Source of the DNA: Propionibacteriaceae bacterium
GTDB taxonomy: Bacteria > Actinomycetota > Actinomycetes > Propionibacteriales > Propionibacteriaceae
DNA length: 12,388 nt
Reading direction: 5' to 3'
NCBI GenBank assembly: GCA_030528545.1
Contig: JAUMYR010000032.1
Coordinates: 11,019 to 23,406, forward strand
Positions 6,424 to 12,388 of the stretch are shown one piece after another (position 1 is the first letter of the stretch; each line of letters starts with the position of its first letter). Below the pieces are notes generated by a model that did not search any database, had not been told where the DNA came from, and saw only the letters and a list, made by a program, of their open reading frames with translations. Position numbers and translations under genes: made by a program.

Positions 6424-7605
6424 GTGGCACGCCCGATCCTGCTGCTGAATTGTGGCTCGTCGTCCATCAAATACCAAGTGATCGATGCCGACACCGGTCA
6501 ACCGACCGCCGTCGGCATCGTGCAGAAGATCGGGCTGGAGATGGGTTCCCTGACCCACGAGGCCGGGGGCACCGAACACGTCGTTGAGCGTGAGTTCCCC
6601 AACCATCAGGTCGCTATCGGCGCCGTCGTGGAGATGTTCGGCGCGCACGGCCCGAACCTGAACGAGGTGGTGGCGGTGGGGCACCGGACGGTTCACGGCG
6701 GTGAACTGTTCCGCGCTCCGACCGTCATCACCCCCGAGGTGGTCGAGCGGCTGCACGAGCTGTCACCGCTGGCGCCGCTGCACAACCCGCCCGGCATCGC
6801 CGGCATCGAGGCCGCCCAGGCCGCTCTGCCCGGCATCCCACACGTGGCGATCTTCGACACGGCCTTCTTCTCGACGCTGCCCGCCGAGGCCTACACCTAT
6901 GCCATCGACGCCGACCTGGCGGCCACCCACCACATCCGTAAGTACGGTTTCCACGGCACATCCCACGCCTATGTCAGCAAGAAGGCCGCCGAGTTCCTCG
7001 GCCGTGACTACGGCGAACTGCGCCAGATCGTCTGCCACCTGGGCAACGGGGCGTCCATCTCGGCGATCGACCGGGGGGTGGCCGTGGACACCTCGATGGG
7101 CCTGACCCCGCTGCAGGGCCTGGTCATGGGCACCCGCTCCGGCGATGTAGACCCCGGGCTGCATGCCTTCCTCAGCCGCGAGGGACACAGCCCCAGCGAG
7201 GTGGACGAGCTGCTCAACAAGCGGTCCGGCATGTTCGGGCTGTGCGGTTATACCGACATGCGCGACGTGGAGGCCCAGATCGAGGCGGGCAACGAACGTG
7301 CGATCGTCGCGCTGGATGTCTACGTCCACCGGCTGCTGCACTACATCGGTGCCTACCTGGCGGTGCTCGGCGGAGTGGACGTCATCACCTTCACCGCCGG
7401 GGTGGGAGAGAACTCCCCGCTGGTCCGTTCGGCGGTGCTGAAACGACTGGAGGGCCTCGGGTTCTGGGTGGACGAGGAGCGCAATGCCGTCCGCAGCAAA
7501 CAGCCACGGGTGATCTCCCGGGACGGCTCCCCGGTGACGGTGCTGGTCGTCCCTACGAACGAAGAACTGGAGATGGCGCGCGAGGTCGTCGAGGCGATCA
7601 GCTGA
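6424..7605 (+). CDS. ackA: Acetate kinase
   Basis: Transfers phosphate from acetyl phosphate to ADP, yielding acetate and ATP (reversible). 393 residues, close to the usual 395-400, starting at GTG 6424. ASKHA-fold motifs are complete: LLLNCGSSSIKYQ (6-18) with Asn9; GHRTVHGG (86-93) with the substrate-site Arg88; HNPPGI (120-125); FDTAFF (144-149) with the catalytic Asp145; KYGFHGTSH (173-181); CHLGNGAS (204-211); GTRSGDVDPG (236-245) with Arg238; GVGENS (326-331); and PTNEEL (377-382). No key residue is missing. Second gene of pta-ackA, followed 12 nt later by a GC-rich hairpin, so the operon likely ends here. Cytosolic. In fermentative actinobacteria this pair gives substrate-level ATP together with acetate. 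Confidence 0.97.
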   Translation: MARPILLLNCGSSSIKYQVIDADTGQPTAVGIVQKIGLEMGSLTHEAGGTEHVVEREFPNHQVAIGAVVEMFGAHGPNLNEVVAVGHRTVHGGELFRAPTVITPEVVERLHELSPLAPLHNPPGIAGIEAAQAALPGIPHVAIFDTAFFSTLPAEAYTYAIDADLAATHHIRKYGFHGTSHAYVSKKAAEFLGRDYGELRQIVCHLGNGASISAIDRGVAVDTSMGLTPLQGLVMGTRSGDVDPGLHAFLSREGHSPSEVDELLNKRSGMFGLCGYTDMRDVEAQIEAGNERAIVALDVYVHRLLHYIGAYLAVLGGVDVITFTAGVGENSPLVRSAVLKRLEGLGFWVDEERNAVRSKQPRVISRDGSPVTVLVVPTNEELEMAREVVEAIS

Positions 7606-7617
7606 ACCACCTGCTAA

Positions 7618-7649
7618 AACCCCCGGCCGCGCCTAGCGCGGCTGGGGTT
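7618..7649 (+). terminator. GC-rich hairpin terminating pta-ackA
   Basis: The inner stem GCCGCGC-CTA-GCGCGGC (7626-7642) is 7 bp with a 3-nt loop. Beyond a small bulge, AACCCC on the left pairs with GGGGTT on the right (outer arms near 7618-7623 and 7644-7649), making a 13-bp composite. Only a short T-poor tail follows. It lies between the ackA stop and the GH13 start and also overlaps the rejected TTG start at 7648. Confidence 0.7.
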
Positions 7650-7659
7650 GAATAGGACC

Positions 7660-9585
7660 ATGTTCGATCGCGGTTCCCGGCTACGAGATGTGCTGGCCCA
7701 CCCCCTCGGCAGCGATGTGCTGCGCCAGTTGGTCCGCCAGACTGGGCGCTCCCCGAAGTGGCTCACCGCGGCCGGTTTCGTGCGCCTGGGGTGGCTGACC
7801 CGCTTCGTCGACGCCGACATCATCGATTCGATCATCGCGCTGCTCAACTCCCATGGCGACCGCCCGGTCCCAGGACCGGAACTGCCCGCCTGGTGGAAGG
7901 ACGCGGTCTTCTACCAGGTCTACCCCCGGTCCTTCGCCGACAGCGACGGTGACGGCATCGGGGACCTGCAGGGCCTCATTGGCAAACTCGACTATCTGGC
8001 CAGCCTCGGAGTGGACTGCCTGTGGCTGTCCCCGATCTTCGACTCACCCAATGAAGACATGGGCTACGACGTGCGCGACTACCGGGCGATCATGGCCGAC
8101 ATGGGGACGCTGGAGGACGCGGACGAACTCATCGCGGGCTGCCACGAGCGCGGCATGAGGATCATCCTCGACCTAGTGGTCAACCACACCTCGATCGAAC
8201 ACCCGTGGGCCCAGGCCGCACTGGCCGACCCGGCCGGCCCCTACGGCGACTACTACTTCCTGCGCCGGGCCAAGACCGCGCCAAACAACTGGGCGTCCTT
8301 CTTCTCGGGTTCGGCCTGGCGCTACCTGCCCGAGGCCGACCGCTGGGCCCTACACCTGTTCGCGCCGGGACAGCTCGACCTGAACTGGGACAATCCGCGG
8401 GTGCGCCAAGAAGCCGCCGGCATCGTGTCCTGGTGGCTGGAGCGCGGCGTGGACGGTTTCCGCATGGACGTCATCAACCTCATCTCCAAGGACCCGCGGC
8501 TGGCCGATGGCAATACCACCATCGGGGACCTGCTGGAATACACCGGGATCGAGCACTATTTCTTCGGTCCGCACCTCCACGAGTACCTGGCCGAATTGCG
8601 TCAGGCCGGGTTCACCAGGCGGCGTCCGCCAGCCTCGACCGTCCGGGAGCGCTACCCCGACGGGACGCTGGGCTCGCCGCTGCCACCGGACCCGGTGGGG
8701 GTCATGGTGGGCGAGGCCATCGGTATCGGCGTGGAGTCGGGTGCGCTGCTGGCCCGCTCCAACCGCGGGGCGCTCGACCTATTGTTCAACTTCGACGTGC
8801 TGGAGAATCCCGGCAAGAGCCGCTTCGACGACTACCGCTTCGACCTGAACCACCTCAAGCGCCATTTCATCGATCATGCCGCCCGCAGCGGGCCGGGCGA
8901 CTGGCTGGCGGTGTTCTTCGACAACCACGACAACCCGCGTATGGTCTCCAAGGTTGGCGGCGGCTCCGAACGCGACCCGGCCAGACGCACCGCGATCGCC
9001 AAACTGCTGGCGATGCTGCAACTCACGATGCGGGGGACGCCCTTCCTGTACCAGGGACAGGAGGTCGCCGCGATCAACCAGGATTTCGCCTCGATCGGTG
9101 AGCTACGGGATATCGAATCCCTGAACCGCTACCAGGCGCTGCTGTCCTCCGGGGCCTCCCCACGGCAGGCCTGGCGAGAGGTCCTCGCGGGTTCCCGCGA
9201 CCACGCGCGCGTCCCCATGCCCTGGGAGCCCGACGGCGGGTTCACTCTGGGCACGCCGTGGCTGTCCGGTAGTGGTAGCTCCCCGGGCTTCTCCGTCGCC
9301 GAACAGGTCGCCGACCCGGATTCGGTCTGGTCGTGGCACCGCGACCTCATCGTACTGCGCCGGGCCCACGGCGAACTGCGCGAGGGCAGCCTGGTCTTCC
9401 ACCTCCCGTCGAGACGGGACTACTTCGGCTACACCCGCGGTGGGCGATTCTTCATCGAGCTGAACCTGTCTGGCAGGCCGCGGCGGCGCCCACGCCCGCC
9501 CTTCCCCTGTGAGGTGATCCTCGGACCCCAGCGGGAGGACACCATGCGCCCCTATGAGGCGAGCATCAGCAAGCGCATCCCCTGA
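7660..9585 (+). CDS. GH13 alpha-glucosidase, oligo-1,6-glucosidase-like, with N-terminal extension
   Basis: 641 residues from ATG 7660. From about residue 77 it is a GH13 (beta/alpha)8 enzyme of the oligo-1,6-glucosidase, dextran glucosidase and trehalose-6-phosphate hydrolase group. Seen are AVFYQVYPRSF (82-92), the Ca-loop DSDGDGIGD (94-102), DLVVNH (171-176), GFRMDVIN with nucleophile Asp270 (266-273), VGEAIG with acid/base Glu352, and FDNHDNPR with Asp424. Val271 after the nucleophile is the residue associated with alpha-1,6 specificity in this group; trehalose-6-phosphate or other substrates remain possible. No signal peptide is evident, so it is probably cytosolic. Unusual parts are residues 1-76, an extra helical-looking segment; an Arg/Pro-rich insert before the Glu352 strand (about 318-345); and a basic Pro/Arg stretch at 605-616 in the C-terminal sheet domain. 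No transporter or sugar regulator adjoins it, so its regulation is unclear. A weak AGGA precedes ATG. Confidence 0.9.
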   Translation: MFDRGSRLRDVLAHPLGSDVLRQLVRQTGRSPKWLTAAGFVRLGWLTRFVDADIIDSIIALLNSHGDRPVPGPELPAWWKDAVFYQVYPRSFADSDGDGIGDLQGLIGKLDYLASLGVDCLWLSPIFDSPNEDMGYDVRDYRAIMADMGTLEDADELIAGCHERGMRIILDLVVNHTSIEHPWAQAALADPAGPYGDYYFLRRAKTAPNNWASFFSGSAWRYLPEADRWALHLFAPGQLDLNWDNPRVRQEAAGIVSWWLERGVDGFRMDVINLISKDPRLADGNTTIGDLLEYTGIEHYFFGPHLHEYLAELRQAGFTRRRPPASTVRERYPDGTLGSPLPPDPVGVMVGEAIGIGVESGALLARSNRGALDLLFNFDVLENPGKSRFDDYRFDLNHLKRHFIDHAARSGPGDWLAVFFDNHDNPRMVSKVGGGSERDPARRTAIAKLLAMLQLTMRGTPFLYQGQEVAAINQDFASIGELRDIESLNRYQALLSSGASPRQAWREVLAGSRDHARVPMPWEPDGGFTLGTPWLSGSGSSPGFSVAEQVADPDSVWSWHRDLIVLRRAHGELREGSLVFHLPSRRDYFGYTRGGRFFIELNLSGRPRRRPRPPFPCEVILGPQREDTMRPYEASISKRIP

Positions 9586-9754
9586 TCGGCGAATCCGACG
9601 CGGCCATGCCCGTTCTGGGCTGGGAGGATTCGGCCCTGCGGGTCCACGACACCGAGCGAAGGCAGCGTGCCCGCCACGGCTAGGGCTGTTGTCTTTGGAG
9701 GCAGGTTCCACCGGGTGTGCTTGGTCCCCCTCCCCCTCGGCGCGGCCCAGTTTT

Positions 9755-9767
9755 CCGGCGGGGCCGG
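9755..9767 (+). terminator. Weak hairpin in the gap after the GH13 gene
   Basis: CCGGC-GGG-GCCGG is preceded by TTTT and followed by TGTTTCT. A 5-bp GC stem with a partly T-rich tail could end GH13 transcription. It sits only 15 nt upstream of the likely ATPase -10, so it may also be incidental. Confidence 0.3.
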
Positions 9768-9782
9768 TGTTTCTGGCACCAG

Positions 9783-9788
9783 TAAGCT
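9783..9788 (+). promoter_or_regulatory. -10 element of the P-type ATPase gene, placed for a leaderless transcript
   Basis: TAAGCT matches TANNNT and is followed by 6 nt and then GTG 9795. The expected transcription start is at the start codon. There is no Shine-Dalgarno between them. The -35 region is not recognisable. Confidence 0.5.
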
Positions 9789-9794
9789 GGCCGG

Positions 9795-12188
9795 GTGCAG
9801 CGTGATATCAGCAGGGCCGCCGCGACGGCCACAGCCAGCGAACTCAGAGGGTTGAGCGGGGCGGAGGTCGCCGAGCGTGTCGCCGCCGGGCAGGTCAACA
9901 CGCTGCCATCCAGGTCGGGGCGGACCACCTGGGGGATTGTCCGGGCGAATGTCTTCACCCGGGTCAACCTGATGCTGTTCGTGCTGTTCCTGTGCGTCCT
10001 GGTCACCGGCCATATCCTGCACGGAGCCTTCGGGCTACTCATCATCGCCAACTCGATCATCGGCATCATCCAGGAACTGCGCGCCAAACGGACGCTGGAC
10101 AACCTGGCTGTGGTCGGCGAGGCTCACCCGGTGGTGTTGCGCGACGGGAAACGCACACAGCTGGCCCGCGACGAGGTGGTTCTGGATGATCTCATCGTGG
10201 TCTCTCCCGGGGATCAGATCGTCGTCGACGGCGCGGTCGTCGCCGCGGACTACCTTGAGGTGGACGAGTCGATGCTGACCGGCGAGGCCGACCCCATCGC
10301 CAAAACGCCGGGCGACAAGGTGCTCTCGGGTGCCTTCGTGGTCTCGGGCACCGGCACCTACCGCGCGGAGAAGGTCGGTTCACAGGCCTATGCCGCCCAG
10401 ATCACCGAACAGGCCGCGAAGTTCACCCTGGTGTCCTCCGAACTGCGCCAGGGCATCGACAAGATCCTCAAGGTGGTCAGCTTCCTGCTCGTCCCCGCGG
10501 GGCTGTTGACCATCTGGGTGCAGTTCAGCATCGGCCTGGAGTGGCGCGAGGCCGTGCTGCGCACCACCGGGGCGCTCGTCCCGATGGTTCCCGAGGGCCT
10601 GGTGCTGCTGACCTCCATGGCCTTCGCGATCGGGGTCGTCCGCCTGGGTAAGCGCAAATGCCTGGTGCAGGAGTTGCCCGCCATCGAGGGTCTCGCCCGG
10701 GTCAACGTGGTCTGTGCCGACAAGACCGGCACCCTCACCCAGAACGCCATGACCCTCGGCGAGGTCGTGGACCTGAGCGGCGGAGCCGTCGACATCGACG
10801 AGGTGCTGGCCCAGATGGTCGCCGCGGACCCAGCCCCGAACTCGTCGATGCAGGCCATCGCCAATGCCCTTCCCGCCGCCTCCGAGCCGTGGCCGGTGGT
10901 GGCCCGCGCCCCCTTCACCTCGGCGAAGAAGTGGTCTGGGGTGTCTTTCGCCGAACGCGGCAACTGGGTCATGGGCGCACCCGACGTGCTCCTGAGCGAC
11001 GATCTCGCTGCCCGCGCCGAAGAGATCGGCGCCACCGGGCGGCGAGTGCTGGTCTTGGCCGCCTCCTCGGCCATGGTGGACGCCACCGGCGCCCCGGGGA
11101 GGCTGACCCCGACCGCGCTGCTGGTCCTCGACCAGCTCGTGCGTCCCGATGCGGCCGACACCTTGCGGTATTTCCGCGACCAGGACGTCGTGGTCAAGGT
11201 GATCTCCGGTGACAACGCGGCCTCGGTCGGCGCGGTCACCCGTTCCCTCGGGGTAGATGCCGGTGCCCCCGTCGATGCCCGGAACCTGCCCGCCCCCGGC
11301 GAGGAGTTCACCGAGATCGTCAACTCCTCCGACGTGTTTGGCCGGGTCACCCCGGAGCAGAAGCGCCAGATGGTCGGTGCTCTGCAATCCCGGGGGAACA
11401 CGGTCGCGATGACCGGGGACGGAGTCAACGACGTGCTCGCTCTCAAGGACGCCGAGCTGGGTGTCGCGATGGGTTCGGGGGCAGCCGCGACCCGCGCGGT
11501 CGCCCAGATCGTCCTGCTCGATGACCGGTTCGCCACGCTGCCACACGTCGTCGCCGAGGGACGCAAGGTGATCGGCAACATCGAGAGAGTCGCGAAGCTG
11601 TTTTTGACCAAGACGATCTACGCCGTAGTACTGGCCCTCACGGTCGGCTCGCTGAGCCTGCCCAGCCCGATCCTGCCACTCCAGAACACCGTCGTGGGGT
11701 GGTTCACCATCGGCATCCCGGCCTTCCTCATGTCGCTGGCCCCCAACAAGGAAAGGGCCCGGCCCGGCTTCGTGCGGCGCACCCTGGCCGTGGCGGTGCC
11801 GAGCGGGTTGATCGTGGCGAGCGTCACCCTCGGCGCCTATGTCATCAGCCGTGGGTTCGGCAGCGTCGGCAATGGGGTGCAGTTACAGGCCTCGACGGCC
11901 GCGCTGATGGCGCTCATCATGACCGCGACCTGGGTGCTCGCCACGGTCGCCCGCCCCTATCTGTGGTGGCGGATCGGACTGGTGGGTTTCGCCTATCTTT
12001 TCTATTTTACGATGTTCGCTCTGCCGATCGCCCGGCGTCCCCTCGAACTCGACATCTCCGACCCGGCGATTCTGACCGTGGGTATCGTCGCGGGCCTGAT
12101 CGGCATGGTCTTGGTCGAGATCACCTGGTGGGTGACCATGCGGATCCAGGGCGAGAAGCCCCGCCTCTGGGCACCGGCCCAGGACTGA
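9795..12188 (+). CDS. ctpE: CtpE-like P-type cation-transporting ATPase
   Basis: 797 residues, a full-length P-type pump of the type called CtpE in mycobacteria, where it has been linked to Ca2+ uptake; the substrate here is inferred. Order: short cytosolic N-terminus; TM1-2 (about 54-92); actuator domain with LTGEAD (161-166); TM3-4 (about 226-282) with the ion-site motif VPEGL (265-269); phosphorylation site DKTGTLT with Asp309; a compact nucleotide-binding region with KKWSGVSF (378-385) and SGDNA (471-475); hinge GDGVND (541-546); then six C-terminal helices (about 604-782). TM4 has PEGL in place of the PEGLP of SERCA-type Ca2+ pumps, and no N-terminal heavy-metal domain is present, which argues against a Cu/Zn pump. 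Integral membrane protein. Starts at GTG 9795 without a Shine-Dalgarno, apparently leaderless. A short AT-rich codon run occurs in the ninth helix. Confidence 0.92.
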   Translation: MQRDISRAAATATASELRGLSGAEVAERVAAGQVNTLPSRSGRTTWGIVRANVFTRVNLMLFVLFLCVLVTGHILHGAFGLLIIANSIIGIIQELRAKRTLDNLAVVGEAHPVVLRDGKRTQLARDEVVLDDLIVVSPGDQIVVDGAVVAADYLEVDESMLTGEADPIAKTPGDKVLSGAFVVSGTGTYRAEKVGSQAYAAQITEQAAKFTLVSSELRQGIDKILKVVSFLLVPAGLLTIWVQFSIGLEWREAVLRTTGALVPMVPEGLVLLTSMAFAIGVVRLGKRKCLVQELPAIEGLARVNVVCADKTGTLTQNAMTLGEVVDLSGGAVDIDEVLAQMVAADPAPNSSMQAIANALPAASEPWPVVARAPFTSAKKWSGVSFAERGNWVMGAPDVLLSDDLAARAEEIGATGRRVLVLAASSAMVDATGAPGRLTPTALLVLDQLVRPDAADTLRYFRDQDVVVKVISGDNAASVGAVTRSLGVDAGAPVDARNLPAPGEEFTEIVNSSDVFGRVTPEQKRQMVGALQSRGNTVAMTGDGVNDVLALKDAELGVAMGSGAAATRAVAQIVLLDDRFATLPHVVAEGRKVIGNIERVAKLFLTKTIYAVVLALTVGSLSLPSPILPLQNTVVGWFTIGIPAFLMSLAPNKERARPGFVRRTLAVAVPSGLIVASVTLGAYVISRGFGSVGNGVQLQASTAALMALIMTATWVLATVARPYLWWRIGLVGFAYLFYFTMFALPIARRPLELDISDPAILTVGIVAGLIGMVLVEITWWVTMRIQGEKPRLWAPAQD

Positions 12189-12211
12189 GGCTGGCGCTCG
12201 GCCCGCCAGCC
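12189..12211 (+). terminator. Hairpin directly after the ATPase stop codon
   Basis: GGCTGGCG (12189-12196) pairs with CGCCAGCC (12204-12211), an 8-bp stem with a 7-nt loop starting at the first base after TGA. The following sequence is not T-rich, so it may act with the second hairpin downstream or stabilise the 3' end. Confidence 0.5.
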
Positions 12212-12265
12212 CGCGCTCTGCCCGGTTCCTTCCGCCCGGCCTGCCCGAAAGGGCCGAAAGCGGCT

Positions 12266-12307
12266 GGACCGGCCTTTCCTGGTGCCGGACCGGCGTCTTC
12301 TCCTTTC
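12266..12307 (+). terminator. Probable intrinsic terminator of the ATPase gene
   Basis: GGACCGGC (12266-12273) pairs with GCCGGACC (12284-12291) apart from one A-A mismatch, with a 10-nt loop. A pyrimidine-rich, T-containing run (TCTTCTCCTTTC, 12296-12307) follows. This is the best stem-plus-T-tract in the window. Confidence 0.5.
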
Positions 12308-12330
12308 CCGGCCGCGATGCCGGGCCCGCT

Positions 12331-12362
12331 CCCCGGTATTGGCCGAGGGGCCGATATTGGGG
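12331..12362. promoter_or_regulatory. Long imperfect dyad overlapping a promoter at the right edge
   Basis: CCCCGGTATTGGCC (12331-12344) and GGCCGATATTGGGG (12349-12362) surround a 4-nt GAGG centre. In a plus-strand RNA all 14 positions pair, three as G-U wobbles; as DNA it is an 11/14 dyad. The right end overlaps the candidate -35, so it may be an operator for the gene beyond the edge. It also contains TATTGG twice, 18 bp apart. Confidence 0.4.
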
Positions 12363-12384
12363 GACGCGACCAGGCCGCTAGGAT
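12357..12384 (+). promoter_or_regulatory. Likely sigma-70-type promoter for a gene beyond the right edge
   Basis: TTGGGG (12357-12362) as -35, a 16-nt spacer, and TAGGAT (12379-12384) as -10. TAGGAT matches TANNNT, and the spacing is near standard. The transcription start would fall just past the window end. Confidence 0.5.
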
Positions 12385-12388
12385 CTAT

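Noticed and set aside
4288..6756. An 822-residue open frame antisense to pta and the start of ackA
   Set aside because: It is complementary to two strongly recognised genes and has the His/Gly/Asp/Gln/Arg-rich, motif-free composition typical of antisense frames in high-GC DNA.
7648..7659. TTG start for the GH13 gene 12 nt upstream of the ATG
   Set aside because: The TTG lies in the right arm of the ackA terminator hairpin and has no Shine-Dalgarno.
9604..9682. A 25-codon frame in the gap after the GH13 gene (MPVLGWEDS...)
   Set aside because: No ribosome-binding site and no recognisable homology; in a high-GC gap a frame this short is expected by chance.
10380..11611. Two overlapping antisense frames of about 390-405 residues opposite the P-type ATPase gene
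   Set aside because: The ATPase motifs on the plus strand are complete, and the antisense translations show low-complexity composition without recognisable domains.
12314..12388. Open frame beginning with ATG near 12316 and running off the right edge
   Set aside because: It has no Shine-Dalgarno and runs across the dyad and the promoter-like TTGGGG/TAGGAT, which are better explained as upstream control sequence.
1..12388. CRISPR arrays, tRNA/rRNA genes, insertion sequences, att sites or a new defence cluster
   Set aside because: I saw no regularly spaced repeats, tRNA-like cloverleaf, transposase, integrase or nuclease-type motifs by eye; the recognisable genes are metabolic or transport genes.

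Overview
The window comes from a high-GC actinobacterium. The evidence is GC-rich third codon positions throughout, GTG starts, TANNNT-type -10 elements, apparently leaderless mRNAs, a long DRTGG-type phosphotransacetylase and a CtpE-like P-type ATPase. The pta-ackA pair and the protein sequences remind me of Propionibacteriaceae and relatives, but that placement is inference from memory and not from a search. I found no tRNA, rRNA, CRISPR array, transposase or phage gene.

Layout, left to right. (1) A lipoprotein gene on the minus strand runs off the left edge. It is divergent from a plus-strand gene for a single-span, proline-rich membrane protein whose outer part looks internally duplicated. 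(2) Three minus-strand genes follow in the transcription order HAD phosphatase, GNAT acetyltransferase, ABC ATPase. They are spaced 67 and 65 nt apart and are probably co-transcribed. They converge on the membrane protein gene over a 9-bp stem-loop. (3) On the plus strand, pta-ackA converts acetyl-CoA to acetate with ATP formation and ends in a GC-rich hairpin. (4) A GH13 alpha-1,6-glucosidase-like enzyme carries an extra N-terminal domain. (5) A ten-helix P-type cation ATPase of the CtpE type ends in two hairpins. (6) The last 60 bases hold a likely promoter overlapped by a long imperfect dyad, for a gene outside the window.

Functionally this is mostly central and housekeeping content. pta-ackA is the acetate/ATP node, the GH13 enzyme would feed glucose from isomalto-oligosaccharides or related substrates, and the ATPase handles a cation, probably Ca2+. 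The HAD and GNAT genes have no assignable substrate.

The most unusual item is the ABC ATPase. It keeps Walker A, Q-loop, signature and D-loop, but has alanine both at the catalytic Walker B glutamate and at the switch histidine, and no permease gene is nearby. Secondary points are the duplicated cysteine-paired module in the membrane protein, the GH13 N-terminal extension, two likely leaderless starts (pta and the ATPase gene), and the right-edge dyad. I see no clear sign of a new multi-gene defence or mobile system.
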